This document shows, one piece after another, positions 35,721-45,906 of a stretch of DNA of 64,000 nucleotides. The DNA comes from Rhodospirillaceae bacterium MC!. Lineage in GTDB: Bacteria > Pseudomonadota > Alphaproteobacteria > MC1. The notes under the pieces are model-generated. The model saw only the letters and a program-made list of their open reading frames with translations, was not told the DNA's origin and ran no database searches. Each line of letters starts with the position of its first letter. The first letter of the stretch is position 1. Location of the stretch: the NCBI GenBank assembly GCA_002632265.1, contig NQOV01000001.1:65579-129578 (forward strand). Reading direction: 5' to 3'. The position numbers and the translations under genes were made by a program.

Positions 35721-36920
35721 TTATTTTATTTTAGAAAAAATTGAGATCTTATTTAGCGTTGGAAAACGTGGGATCATAAAGCTTAAAACCAATGATCCTA
35801 AGGCGAAAATAGCTCCCGCATAAAACACCATTGAGCGATCAAACTGCCAAATAAATCCGAATATAATAGGTAAAAAGACCGCCATAATATGATTCAGAGT
35901 AAAAGTTAATGCCGAAGTTGATGCCATATGTTGTGGATTAGCAATCTTCTTGAAATAACTACTATTAGCATAAGACATAGCAAAGAATATATTATCAGCA
36001 ATATATAAAGCGATCCCTTGCCAACGTTGATTAGCATAAGCATAACCAATAAAGATACAGATCAAGACGCTATGTTCGATAATTAGCGATAACTTCTCGC
36101 CAATAATAGGAATGATCTTACCGATTTGTGGAGCAAGGAACATTGTTAATAGTTGGGTAACTAAGTACACGCCTATCATTTTATCAATATGAACATTAAA
36201 TGTAGCAACCAACAAGAACGGAGCGAATACTACAAATATTTGACGTCTTGCACCTGATAATATATTTAAACAATAGAACAACCAATACTTTTTATAAAGC
36301 TTTGGTTTTTTATCTTGAACGTGTGATATTTTATAGCGTTTAATGGCAAATAAAATGAATAGACCCACAAGAATGGTAACCCCACCCCCTAAAGTATATA
36401 ATGATCTGTAAAATAATACCGACATAACGCCATTATTTCCCGTAAAAATATAGCCAGATAATTCGATAATACCCAACACAACTAACGACATAATAGCCCC
36501 AATAGAGCCAGCTTTACCCATTACGATGGTTAATTCGTTTTTGTCGAGTAATTGATATGATAGAGATTGCCTCATTGTTTCACTATAGTGAAAGCCTAAA
36601 CTCATACCAAGGGTTATAATATATAAGCTCATGGGCGTATCAAATAGCCCCATAGAGATAATAAAGCCACCCATTACTATCACACAGATAGCTAAAAATA
36701 CTTGTTCTGAAAAGATCAATAAAAACACCAGTGCGGTAACTGCTAACAGCCCTGGTATTTCTCTGATACTTTGTAGAGTTCCAATATGATGACCTTGAAA
36801 ATGTGCAATATCTACTGTGTAGTTATTTAAGAGATATCGCCACAATCCAAAACCAAAAGCCATGCCAATCGTAAGTATATAAAAAAGATACCTAGGAGAT
36901 TCGTTTATTTTTTTTAACAT
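35721..36920 (-). CDS. MFS transporter of unknown substrate
   Basis: 399 residues with 11-12 hydrophobic segments. The helix pattern and the short cytoplasmic loop near residue 200 (RYKISHVQDKKPKLYKKYW) fit a major facilitator, but the classical motif A is not clear. No close family recognised. It lies upstream of the acetate-type transporter and 135 bp divergent from gmk. Confidence 0.7.
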   Translation of the reverse strand: MLKKINESPRYLFYILTIGMAFGFGLWRYLLNNYTVDIAHFQGHHIGTLQSIREIPGLLAVTALVFLLIFSEQVFLAICVIVMGGFIISMGLFDTPMSLYIITLGMSLGFHYSETMRQSLSYQLLDKNELTIVMGKAGSIGAIMSLVVLGIIELSGYIFTGNNGVMSVLFYRSLYTLGGGVTILVGLFILFAIKRYKISHVQDKKPKLYKKYWLFYCLNILSGARRQIFVVFAPFLLVATFNVHIDKMIGVYLVTQLLTMFLAPQIGKIIPIIGEKLSLIIEHSVLICIFIGYAYANQRWQGIALYIADNIFFAMSYANSSYFKKIANPQHMASTSALTFTLNHIMAVFLPIIFGFIWQFDRSMVFYAGAIFALGSLVLSFMIPRFPTLNKISIFSKIK

Positions 36921-37055
36921 TTAAATTTTATCCTTATAAAATAATTAAAAAATACCTTGTAATTAATGTACGATATAGTATATCATTGTATCATAGATAA
37001 GACAATAAAAAAGATTCACTTATATCAATTTTAACTTTAAAAAGAGGAAGAAATC

Positions 37056-37682
37056 ATGAATAATAATCGCCGTGGTATGATGTTAATTTTCTGTGCACCG
37101 TCAGGGACTGGTAAATCAACGATTACCCATGAAATCATCACTCAAGATCCTAATGTGAAATTTTCATTATCTGCCACCACACGCAAGCCAAGAGATGGCG
37201 AAGAGCATGGCGTACATTATCATTTTATGGATGATAAGGAATATGATGAAACTCTAGGAAATGGCGGATTTTTAGAACATGCGTCAGTTTTTAAGCATAA
37301 ATACGGCACATTAAAAGCTCCTGTAATGAAGTCTTTAGATGAAGGACATGATGTGATTTTCGATATCGATTGGCAAGGGGCAAGGCAGTTAAAAGAAACA
37401 GCTCCCAATGATTGTGTTTTAATATACATCTTACCGCCGTCATTAAAAGAGTTAAAAAGACGTTTAGTTTCTCGTAATAAAGATAATCTAGAAACAATTG
37501 AGCATAGAATGAATGAGGCTAAATCCGAAGTCTCACATTATGGCGAATTCGATTACATTGTGAAAAATGATAATTTACAAGATATAATGGGTCAAATAAA
37601 TTCTATTATTATTTGTGAACGCTTAAAGAAACACAGAAATTTAAAAGCTGTAGCACTTGCCGAAAGTATTTTGCAAGAATAA
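37056..37682 (+). CDS. gmk: Guanylate kinase
   Basis: Phosphorylates GMP to GDP. 208 residues with the P-loop FCAPSGTGKSTI, SATTRKPRDGEEHGVHYHFM for GMP binding, and IFDIDWQGARQL and RRLVSRNKDN of the lid. Strong AGAGGAAG Shine-Dalgarno. Monocistronic with a strong terminator. Confidence 0.97.
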   Translation: MNNNRRGMMLIFCAPSGTGKSTITHEIITQDPNVKFSLSATTRKPRDGEEHGVHYHFMDDKEYDETLGNGGFLEHASVFKHKYGTLKAPVMKSLDEGHDVIFDIDWQGARQLKETAPNDCVLIYILPPSLKELKRRLVSRNKDNLETIEHRMNEAKSEVSHYGEFDYIVKNDNLQDIMGQINSIIICERLKKHRNLKAVALAESILQE

Positions 37683-37752
37683 AAACTAACAGTAACACAA
37701 AAAGAGCATACTATTTAATTAATAGTATGCTCTTTTTTGTGTTAGTTTTTAA
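37683..37752 (+). terminator. Strong hairpin terminator after gmk
   Basis: Very long stem: aaaaactaacagtaacacaa, then agagcatactatt/aatagtatgctct, then tttgtgttagttttt. It is nearly perfect over about 30 bp and immediately follows the stop. Confidence 0.9.
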
Positions 37753-37966
37753 GAAATAAGTTAGTTTAAATTAGAATCATACATATAATGAATATGGAAT
37801 CACTTTATAAAGCCAATTAGATATATTTGAGTCATCTTATTTGGTTTAACTGTTATCTAATATGTTAAAATGCAAATATTAACAATATTATATAATGGAA
37901 GTTAAAATCAATAAGCACATAAATACATCTAATTATAATCATTAATTTTATATGTTATAATAAAAA

Positions 37967-38614
37967 TTATACAGTGCTAACTTTATCATCCTCAATTAAA
38001 GGAACAAATCTAGTATGTGCCAATTCTTCTGCTCTAAAACCAAAAGTAGTCTTATAAAGCTTAATTAGAATTTGGTGGTCATGTTGTTCGCCTATAGGAA
38101 GAATCATAATCCCGTTATCTTCATCAAGTTGATCAGCTAAATGCGGTGGAATTTCAGGACTCGCCGCTGCCACTAGAATCCTAGCGAAACGTGAATGCCT
38201 TCTCCAACCCTTTGAGCCATCACCATGCAAAGTGGTTATATTGTATAACTGCAAATACTTAAATAAAGTTTCTGCGGTATTTAACAATAGTTTATGACGT
38301 TCTACAGTATGAACTTTCTTTGCTAATTTAGATAATATAGCCGTTTGATATCCAGAACCCGTGCCAATTTCTAGCACATCGTGGTTATCTTTAACATCTA
38401 ACTGCTGTGTCATATAAGCCACCGTTGAGGGCTGGCTTATGGTCTGCGAACAGTGTAGCGGTAGAGCTATATCGTCCCAAGCTTGCTTTCTAAAAGCTTG
38501 AGGAACAAAAAATTCACGAGGAATTTCCCTAAATATATCAATAAGTTCTTCCGAACAACCTAGTGTGTTTTTGAATTGCGTCAATAAATTTTCTTTTTTA
38601 CTTAAGTCAATCAT
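37967..38614 (-). CDS. pcm: Protein-L-isoaspartate O-methyltransferase
   Basis: Repairs isoaspartyl damage in proteins by SAM-dependent methylation. 215 residues with REIPREFFVPQAFRKQAWDDIALPL, SQTISQPSTVAYMTQQL, the SAM loop VLEIGTGSGYQTAILSKLA, and VHTVERHKLL. The order and length match bacterial Pcm. It stands alone between gmk and valS. Confidence 0.94.
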   Translation of the reverse strand: MIDLSKKENLLTQFKNTLGCSEELIDIFREIPREFFVPQAFRKQAWDDIALPLHCSQTISQPSTVAYMTQQLDVKDNHDVLEIGTGSGYQTAILSKLAKKVHTVERHKLLLNTAETLFKYLQLYNITTLHGDGSKGWRRHSRFARILVAAASPEIPPHLADQLDEDNGIMILPIGEQHDHQILIKLYKTTFGFRAEELAHTRFVPLIEDDKVSTV

Positions 38615-39070
38615 TACTTTCTTACCTAAAAATCATTCTCCATAGTCAGTCTAACAAGGAAATAGTAAAAAAATGGTAAAATAATCCTATTTTCATGAGT
38701 AATTTTTAATGTTAAATTACACTTAATAAGAGCTTAATTTACTATTAAAAATTAGCTAAAAAATATATAACAAATAACTTAACAAGCTTATGAGAAAGCA
38801 AAATCTATTAAATATATGAATCTAGTATGAATCTAGTTTGTTTTCAATTCTCAAGAAAAAAGTAGCCATAAATTAAATTTAGAGATTCCCCTACTTTGAT
38901 AAAATTTTTTTGCCTTAGAACAAATTCTAAAAATTATAAATATATTTTGCCCCAATGATAGAATCATCATAATTATGAAGATAAAAAAGAGAATCCTTAC
39001 AATAATTTATTGTAAGGATTCTTTTGTATGAGTGAGATTAGTAGAGAAGATTCGAAGAAATATTATATTG
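38615..39070. other. AT-rich intergenic region pcm / valS
   Basis: About 450 bp, upstream of pcm and downstream of valS. Contains the valS terminator hairpin and nothing else I can support. Confidence 0.5.
38986..39028 (-). terminator. Rho-independent terminator after valS (bidirectional)
   Basis: Perfect stem agaatccttacaataa / ttattgtaaggattct with A and T tracts on either side. Confidence 0.85.
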
Positions 39071-41746
39071 TTACATTAGGCTTTTTAAACGTTCTAAGCT
39101 TTCATTAGCTTTATTCTTTTTAAGTTCTAACTCTGATTGTTGAGCTTTTACGCCGTCAATAACATCTTTGGGAGCGTTATCAACGAATTTCTTATTGCTT
39201 AAACGCCCATTGATTCCGCCCAACTCTTTCATGATCTTTTCAAGAGATTTTTCCAGGCGATTCTTTTCATGGCTGATATCGACAATGCCTGCAACTTTCA
39301 CAAACCAAGTTGCCTCGAAGATATTAACTTGAATAGCTCCTTTTGAGACTTCATCCTTATTACCGCCAATGGTAATGCTTTCCATACGTGTTAAACGTTC
39401 AAACACATTTTTATTGTTATTAATATATGATTTTGTTTGCTCGTTGGCGTCAATCACCACAACAGGAGTTAGATTTTTAGGAGCGATGTTAAGCTCATCA
39501 CGTGCAGAGCGTAAAGATGTGATAGTCTCAATTAGCCAATCAACTTCCTTTTGTGCGTCTTCACTGATAAGATCGTCATTAAATTCCGCCCATTCTTTTG
39601 TTATTAGCATATCATTTTCATCGCTAGCGAAAATGTTGGCGTATAGTTCTTCTGTAACATAAGGCATTACAGGATGTAAATATAATAAAGTATGCTTTAA
39701 AACCCACGCTATGGTAGAGCGAGTTTCTTTGATTAGTTCTTGATCATCGCCATAAAATACAGGCTTGGTTAATTCAAGATACCAATCGCAGAATGTACCA
39801 CGTGTAAATTGATATTGAGCATTGGCAGTATCGTTAAATCTAAAGCTATCGATCCCGTGAGCCACATCACGCCCCATGTTTATGACTTTGGAAATGATCC
39901 ATTTATTTAGATTGAGTTTAACATCTTTAGGATTAAAATCATCATCGAGTTTGGCTTCATTCATCAGGCAGAAACGAGAGGCATTCCATAATTTAGTAGT
40001 GAAATTTCGATAACCCTCCACACGAGATTCGGAAAGTTTGACATCACGTCCCTGACCTGCCATGGATGTCATGGTAAAGCGTAAAGCGTCCGAGCCATAT
40101 TTTTCAATAATTTCCAGTGGATCTATAACATTTCCTTTTGATTTACTCATTTTCTTACCATGTTCATCACGAACTAAAGCATGAACTAAAACATTTTCAA
40201 AGGGAACTTCATCCATGAAGTAAATTCCCATCATCATCATACGAGCAACCCAAAAGAAGATAATATCAAAGCCTGTAACCAAGGTAGTACTAGGATAATG
40301 TTCACGTAAACGTTGAGTATTATCAGGATAGCCAAGTGTAGCAAAAGGCCATAGGGCAGAACTAAACCATGTGTCCAGCACGTCAGGATCTTGGGTAAGT
40401 TTTACATTTTCCCCATGATCTTTTTTAGCTATTTCGTAAGCTTGCTCTTCATTTTCTGCGACTACAATTTCGCCATTTTCCGTATACCAAGCGGGAATCT
40501 GATGGCCCCACCACAGTTGACGGGAAATACACCATGGTTGAATATTATCTAACCAGTTATAGTAGGTCTTGTTCCAATTTTCTGGAATGAATTTTGTTTT
40601 ACCAGAACGGACTGCCTCCAACGCAGGCTTGGCTAAGACTTCGGCATTAACAAACCATTGTTCTGTAAGTAAAGGCTCAATAATAACCTTACTTCTATCG
40701 CCATATGGTACAGTCATAAGGTTTTCTTCTATCTTAACTAGCAAGCCCATTTCTTCCATGCGTTTTACGACTAATGTACGAGCGTCGAAACGATCCATGC
40801 CGTTAAATTCTGCGGTGGCATTTTCATTCATGCTCGCATCTTTATTCATAACGGTAATATATTCTAAGTTATTTCGTTTTCCCACTTCATTATCGTTAAA
40901 ATCATGGGCAGGAGTAATTTTAACCGCCCCTGTACCCTTTTCAGGATCAGGATATTCATCAGTGATAATAGGAATTAATCTATTGGTAAATGGTAATTTT
41001 ACTTGTTTCCCTACTACATCTTGATAGCGTGTATCATCAGGATGTACGGCAATTGCGGTATCTCCGAATAAGGTTTCTGGGCGAGTTGTACCAATAGTTA
41101 TAAATTTATCTGTTTCCCCCACAATTGGATATTTGAAATACCACATACTCCCTTTAACTTCCACTTGTTCCACTTCTAGATCAGATATGGCAGTATTTAG
41201 TTTGGGGTCCCAATTCACGAGACGATTATCACGATATATTAATTTATCATTATACAATTTGATAAAGACCTTTTTAACTGCGTTGCTTAAGCCATCATCC
41301 ATGGTAAAGCGTGCAGTATCCCAGTCGGCAGATGTACCGATCTTCTTTTGCTGTTCAACAATTGTTGAGCCTGATTTTTCTTTCCATTCCCATACTTTAT
41401 CTAAGAATTTTTCACGTCCAAGATCATGACGAGAAATGCCTTGTGCGTCTAGTTGACGCTCTACAACCATTTGAGTGGCAATGCCTGCGTGATCCGTACC
41501 AGCTTGAAATAAAGTGTTTTTACCTTTCATTCTGTTATAACGTACTAGAATATCTTGTAAGGTAAATGTTAAAGCATGCCCCATATGTAATACGCCTGTA
41601 ACGTTTGGCGGTGGCATCATGATAGTAAAGTTATCGGCAGGAGTTCCGCCACCTTTAGGAGCGAATGCTTTTTTCTCTTGCCATTTTTTATAAATCTTGT
41701 CTTCTACGGAATTATAATCCCAGTTTTTATCCAACTCTTTAGCCAT
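39071..41746 (-). CDS. valS: Valyl-tRNA synthetase
   Basis: Class I synthetase, 891 residues. The N-terminal NWDYNSVEDKIYKKW, the HIGH motif as HMGH in PPPNVTGVLHMGHALTFT, the editing (CP1) domain with TTRPETLFGDTA, the KMSKS motif in GKKMSKSKGNVIDP, and a C-terminal coiled-coil arm starting near ISHEKNRLEKS are all present. Monocistronic. Several antisense ORFs within it are shadows. Confidence 0.98.
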   Translation of the reverse strand: MAKELDKNWDYNSVEDKIYKKWQEKKAFAPKGGGTPADNFTIMMPPPNVTGVLHMGHALTFTLQDILVRYNRMKGKNTLFQAGTDHAGIATQMVVERQLDAQGISRHDLGREKFLDKVWEWKEKSGSTIVEQQKKIGTSADWDTARFTMDDGLSNAVKKVFIKLYNDKLIYRDNRLVNWDPKLNTAISDLEVEQVEVKGSMWYFKYPIVGETDKFITIGTTRPETLFGDTAIAVHPDDTRYQDVVGKQVKLPFTNRLIPIITDEYPDPEKGTGAVKITPAHDFNDNEVGKRNNLEYITVMNKDASMNENATAEFNGMDRFDARTLVVKRMEEMGLLVKIEENLMTVPYGDRSKVIIEPLLTEQWFVNAEVLAKPALEAVRSGKTKFIPENWNKTYYNWLDNIQPWCISRQLWWGHQIPAWYTENGEIVVAENEEQAYEIAKKDHGENVKLTQDPDVLDTWFSSALWPFATLGYPDNTQRLREHYPSTTLVTGFDIIFFWVARMMMMGIYFMDEVPFENVLVHALVRDEHGKKMSKSKGNVIDPLEIIEKYGSDALRFTMTSMAGQGRDVKLSESRVEGYRNFTTKLWNASRFCLMNEAKLDDDFNPKDVKLNLNKWIISKVINMGRDVAHGIDSFRFNDTANAQYQFTRGTFCDWYLELTKPVFYGDDQELIKETRSTIAWVLKHTLLYLHPVMPYVTEELYANIFASDENDMLITKEWAEFNDDLISEDAQKEVDWLIETITSLRSARDELNIAPKNLTPVVVIDANEQTKSYINNNKNVFERLTRMESITIGGNKDEVSKGAIQVNIFEATWFVKVAGIVDISHEKNRLEKSLEKIMKELGGINGRLSNKKFVDNAPKDVIDGVKAQQSELELKKNKANESLERLKSLM

Positions 41747-41841
41747 GTTATTAACCGATAACCTTTTCTCTAATATTAAACGTCTATATGTTTAAGATTA
41801 TACAAAAATATTTATGTTAATACAAGCTTATTTTATATAAA

Positions 41842-41898
41842 AAATGGATACCGTCTCTTAATATATTATTACATATATCTTGAGAGTGTATCCATTTC
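41842..41898 (-). terminator. Hairpin after ctrA, probable terminator
   Basis: Arms aaatggatac / gtatccattt are perfect, with a second short pairing TCTC/GAGA inside, about 30 bp beyond the ctrA stop. Confidence 0.65.
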
Positions 41899-41927
41899 TA
41901 CTTTTGATTGAATTAGATTGTTACATC

Positions 41928-42635
41928 TTAAGCTTTAACTCGCTTCTTGCGAGTTTTCTTCTCTTGACTACGTAGCATATAACCACGCCCCCAAACTGTT
42001 TCAATATAGTTCACACCACCCGACGCTGTTTCCAGTTTTTTACGTAGTTTACATACGAAGACATCGATAATTTTTAATTCAGGCTCATCCATACCATTAT
42101 ACAAATGGTTTAGGAATGTTTCCTTTGGTAGTACACTACCTTTTCTTAAAATAAGAAGTTCCAAAATACCGTATTCTTTTTTCGTAAGTTGAATTTGCTT
42201 ATTTTTCACTGTTACAATTTGATTTGTCAAGTTGACATTTAAATCACCCACAGAAACTTCTGACGCCGAAAAACCTTTTGTTCTACGTACAATAGCGTTA
42301 ATACGAGCAATAAGCTCGCCTTTACTAAATGGCTTAGTTAAGTAATCATCAGCACCTCCGCTGAAACCTTTAACCTTAGCTTCTTCATCTTGTAAGCCTG
42401 AAAGCATTAATACAGGAGTAGTTATTTTGTTCTCTCTTAATTTTGAAAGAACTTCATGACCATCCATATCAGGCATTAAAATATCTAGTATTACTATGTC
42501 GTATTCGTAAAGTTTTGCGTATTCGATGCCTTCTTCGCCAGAACTTGAAGAATTACAAACCATCCCAGTAGTTTCTAAAACTAGCTTCAAGCCTTCTGCA
42601 GCGACACTATCATCATCAATAATTAGTACACGCAT
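41928..42635 (-). CDS. ctrA: CtrA, cell-cycle master response regulator
   Basis: OmpR/PhoB-type regulator, 235 residues. The receiver holds the acidic pocket DDD, phosphoacceptor Asp51 in DIVILDILMPDMDG, and the lysine in LTKPFSKGELIARI. The DNA-binding domain contains FLNHLYNGMDEPELKIIDVFVCKLRKKL and VNYIETVWGRGYMLR, nearly the Caulobacter CtrA sequence. The C-terminus ends in a basic tail (EKKTRKKRVKA) instead of the Ala-Ala degron of Caulobacter. Divergent from fliI, a likely target. Confidence 0.96.
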   Translation of the reverse strand: MRVLIIDDDSVAAEGLKLVLETTGMVCNSSSSGEEGIEYAKLYEYDIVILDILMPDMDGHEVLSKLRENKITTPVLMLSGLQDEEAKVKGFSGGADDYLTKPFSKGELIARINAIVRRTKGFSASEVSVGDLNVNLTNQIVTVKNKQIQLTKKEYGILELLILRKGSVLPKETFLNHLYNGMDEPELKIIDVFVCKLRKKLETASGGVNYIETVWGRGYMLRSQEKKTRKKRVKA

Positions 42636-43083
42636 TTACTTAAATCCCTTTTCCCCTAAATAAAATAAGTTTTTAACACTTACTTCATGATATCCCAATA
42701 TCATTATTATAAGATTCTATCAAACAGAATCACATAATGCAAATGTTTTTTTACATAAAATTATTAATATTTTTATGTATTGTAGAATTACTTTTTAAAA
42801 CAGAATCTTATAAAAGATATTTTTTTTCACACTTGATAATAATCAAAAGAAAAACATTTAATAAATCTATTTTAATATGGCAATTCTATAATATTATAAA
42901 TATAATTAATTAATATTGTATTAATATCCCATGAAATTCCTGTTTATATTTATATAACGATTCGCCAAATCAAAAACAATAAATGTTTTCTTACAATCTT
43001 AAAACTATTTTCATATATATGGTGTATAATGTTAATACTATTATAAAGTTTTAACCAAAATCTAGACTAGGAACTTTAACTAA
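42636..43083. other. AT-rich ctrA / fliI divergent control region
   Basis: About 450 bp with no gene. It contains a TTAA-N7-TTAA match and must hold both promoters. The length is larger than a simple divergent pair needs. Confidence 0.5.
42910..42924. promoter_or_regulatory. Candidate CtrA binding site TTAA-N7-TTAA
   Basis: TTAATATTGTATTAA matches the CtrA half-site pair with the exact 7-bp spacing, between ctrA and fliI. Such matches are frequent by chance in AT-rich DNA, so position is the main support. Confidence 0.4.
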
Positions 43084-44505
43084 ATGAAGCACTTAGAAAC
43101 AAGTATTATAAACACTATCAACAGAATAGCCGACTTTGAAATACGAGGTCGAGTAACTGCTGTTAAGGGATTAATGATCGAAGTTGGCGGAATGCAAGGT
43201 TCACTTTCCATTGGGGAACAGTGTTACATTCATGCAACCCATGAAAAAATATTGTGCGAAGCGGTATCATTTAAAACTGGGCATGTATTAGTAATGCCTT
43301 ATGGTAGTGTTGAGGGTATTTCTTTAGGTAATGCTGTTGAGGTTATATCTTCATCAAGATACATATACCCTACTCCCGAATGGCGTGGCAGAGTGATCAA
43401 CGCCTTAGGCGAACCTGTGGATGATTTAGGGCCATTACCTGAAGGTAGTAAGGGTTATGCAATTCGTGGTAATCCGCCATCGGCACATAGTAGAAAAAGA
43501 GTTGGAGGCAAGATCGACACAGGAGTACGAGCTATCAATGCTTTTTTAAGTTGTTGTGATGGACAACGTATGGGGATCTTTGCGGGTTCTGGTGTTGGTA
43601 AATCTTCGGTGCTTTCCACTATTACACGTGGTACGGATGTGGATATCGCTGTGGTAGGCTTAATTGGTGAGCGTGGGCGTGAGGCTCGTGAGTTTATTGA
43701 AGATGATCTTGGCGAAGAGGGTTTGGCTCGTAGTGTGATTGTGGTTTCCACATCGGACGAACCGCCCCTAATGAGACGTCAGGCCGCATATATGACAATG
43801 GCGGTATCAGAATACTTTCGAGATGAAGGTCATAGTGTTCTTGCCATGATGGATTCGGTTACACGTTTTGCTATGGCACAACGTGAGATTAGTTTATCAA
43901 TTGGCGAACCGCCTGCCTCTAAAGGTTATACTCCGTCCGTATTTGCGGAACTTCCTAGATTACTAGAACGAGCAGGCCCAGGCCCTGAAAATGCGGGAAA
44001 TATCACAGGACTATTTACCGTATTAGTGGACGGCGATGACACGAATGAGCCGATTGCCGATGCAGTACGTGGTATTCTTGATGGACATATCGTGTTAGAT
44101 CGTGCCATTGCCGAGCGTGGGCGATATCCTGCGGTTAATATTTTAAAGAGTGTATCTCGTATGATGCCAGCTTGTAATAATCAAGAACAAAATGAGCTTA
44201 TTAGTAAAGCTCGTGGAATCATTTCCTCTTATGAAGATATGGCAGAATTGATTCGCTTAGGTGCTTACAAAAATGGTACGGATCACAAGGTGGATGAGGC
44301 CATATATTTCTATCCTAAGATTGAAGATTTCTTACGCCAGTTAAAAGGCGAAACTACGGATATTAATACAAGTTATCATTCTTTAGCTAAAATATTAGGT
44401 TTCCCTTTTGAAGATGTGGATTACGCCCAATTGCTCAATGATGAGCTAATGGCACAACAAGAGGCCATGAGAAATGGCGGACAGTTACAACAATTCGAAG
44501 AGTAG
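43084..44505 (+). CDS. fliI: Flagellum-specific ATPase FliI
   Basis: ATPase of the flagellar type III export apparatus at the cytoplasmic base. 473 residues with Walker A GIFAGSGVGKSSVLS, VVGLIGERGREAREFIED, Walker B-like VLAMMDSVTRFAMAQRE and PPASKGYTPSVFAELPRLLERAG, all diagnostic of the FliI/SctN group rather than F1 beta. The stop is followed at once by a family A palindrome, then fliJ after 111 bp. Confidence 0.97.
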   Translation: MKHLETSIINTINRIADFEIRGRVTAVKGLMIEVGGMQGSLSIGEQCYIHATHEKILCEAVSFKTGHVLVMPYGSVEGISLGNAVEVISSSRYIYPTPEWRGRVINALGEPVDDLGPLPEGSKGYAIRGNPPSAHSRKRVGGKIDTGVRAINAFLSCCDGQRMGIFAGSGVGKSSVLSTITRGTDVDIAVVGLIGERGREAREFIEDDLGEEGLARSVIVVSTSDEPPLMRRQAAYMTMAVSEYFRDEGHSVLAMMDSVTRFAMAQREISLSIGEPPASKGYTPSVFAELPRLLERAGPGPENAGNITGLFTVLVDGDDTNEPIADAVRGILDGHIVLDRAIAERGRYPAVNILKSVSRMMPACNNQEQNELISKARGIISSYEDMAELIRLGAYKNGTDHKVDEAIYFYPKIEDFLRQLKGETTDINTSYHSLAKILGFPFEDVDYAQLLNDELMAQQEAMRNGGQLQQFEE

Positions 44506-44590
44506 GAATGTGAAAAAGAACTCATGTTAGCTAGCTAGTTAGCTCGAGCATACCTTAAGAACGCAACTCAAGTACTTTTTCCCACTTCTT
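44506..44590. repeat. Family A palindromic element between fliI and fliJ
   Basis: gaatgtgaaaaagaactcat at the left and cttaagaacgcaactcaagt, actttttcccac at the right; the centre is replaced by gttagctagctagttagctc. It begins directly at the fliI stop and splits what is usually a tightly linked operon. Confidence 0.75.
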
Positions 44591-44616
44591 AGCAAATAAA
44601 TTGAAAGACATATAAA

Positions 44617-45063
44617 ATGGCAAAATACAAATCATTACACAACTTAATAAAAATTCGGGAAAAGCAGGTAGAAGATAAACAACGAATCTATACGGAAAAA
44701 AGTACCGAGCTTGACACTCTTTATAGAATCATTCAAGAGATTGACAGTTCTATAATAAGTGAAAAACAAGTGGCCGCCGCTAATCCTATGGGTGGAGGGC
44801 TTTCCTTTTCTAAATTCATTGAGCAGACTTTGTCTACTAAGGATGAAGTGCAAAAGAAGATATATGAAAAGCAAGAAGAAGTTGAAAAGGCACATCTTGA
44901 AGTTATCGACGCTTTTAAAGAAAAAAAGGTGGTTGAAGTGGCAGAAGAGAAACGTAAGACAGAATATGAGAAGAAAATGGCAAAAATAGAACAAAATTCT
45001 TTAGATGAAATATCTTTAAATTTATATCGGAGTCAACAATCCGAGCGTGGAAAATGGGAATAA
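44617..45063 (+). CDS. fliJ: Flagellar export chaperone FliJ-like protein
   Basis: 148 residues, almost wholly two long coiled-coil helices (LHNLIKIREKQVEDKQRIYTEK at the N-terminus, EEVEKAHLEVIDAFKEKKVVE near the middle), the form of FliJ, which sits on the FliI hexamer as a gamma-subunit-like stalk. Sequence identity in this family is always low; placement right after fliI supports the call. Confidence 0.85.
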   Translation: MAKYKSLHNLIKIREKQVEDKQRIYTEKSTELDTLYRIIQEIDSSIISEKQVAAANPMGGGLSFSKFIEQTLSTKDEVQKKIYEKQEEVEKAHLEVIDAFKEKKVVEVAEEKRKTEYEKKMAKIEQNSLDEISLNLYRSQQSERGKWE

Positions 45064-45202
45064 AAAAATTAACTTATTATTAACTCATTATAATAACAAT
45101 AAAAATATTAAAAATTCTCTTGAGAATCTAAGAAATATATTATATAATATCTCATATTGTATAATATAATAAATATAAATTATAAAACTTTAAGGAAAAA
45201 TC

Positions 45203-45775
45203 ATGGACTGGATTGTATTCGATGTAGTAGTAGTAGGAATAATATTATTTTTCGCTATTTCACACTTAATAAAAGGCGGTATCTATTCTGTATTAGCTGT
45301 AGGCTCTCTTTTGATATCAATAATAATAACATGGATGTTGAGAGATCTCTTAGTACTTTTTTATGCTAAGTGGATAACCTATAAACCTTTATGTATATCT
45401 TTATCAATGCTTTCAATTTTTATACCTTTGTATACTATATTGAAAATTATCTCATCAAGAATTAATGGTATAGTATCGGTAAGTCCGTTTTTCTTCATTA
45501 ATAGATTAATAGGATTTGCGTATGGAGCTTTAAAAGGATTTGTGATAATTATTATTTTTATTTCCATTGCAAGAAGTTACAATCAGTTTAATACGAGATT
45601 TTTCTCTACAACCATAACAGGGCCAACAATACAATGGGGCGTAACTTATATGGATAAAGTTATCCATACCAATAAGAGAGATATTTCTAGAGCTTTAGTT
45701 CACTCAACTCATACCATTAGAAATAATATCAGACACGTTACTCCAAGAAAATATAAGCGTTATATTAGTAGATAA
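45203..45775 (+). CDS. CvpA family inner-membrane protein
   Basis: 190 residues with four hydrophobic helices. The first (WIVFDVVVVGIILFFAISHLIKGG) has the CvpA pattern D-x(7-10)-G, and the third and fourth are NRLIGFAYGALKGFVIIIIF, the family signature block (R-x-x-G-x-x-x-G-x-x-K-G). CvpA was linked to colicin V production and biofilm or envelope stress. A basic C-terminal tail faces the cytosol. AAGGA precedes the ATG. Confidence 0.82.
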   Translation: MDWIVFDVVVVGIILFFAISHLIKGGIYSVLAVGSLLISIIITWMLRDLLVLFYAKWITYKPLCISLSMLSIFIPLYTILKIISSRINGIVSVSPFFFINRLIGFAYGALKGFVIIIIFISIARSYNQFNTRFFSTTITGPTIQWGVTYMDKVIHTNKRDISRALVHSTHTIRNNIRHVTPRKYKRYISR

Positions 45776-45906
45776 TTTTAAAAGATTATATGCACATTAT
45801 AACCTATTTAATATAATCTCTCTATATACTTTTTATGGAGAGATTATTTATTTAACATCCACCACATAACATAACATCCAATATATATCATGAAAGAAGA
45901 ATAATT

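Noticed and set aside
40569-41565. Plus-strand ORFs of 84-151 residues inside valS
   Set aside because: All lie antisense to conserved valS motifs and overlap one another; no independent support.
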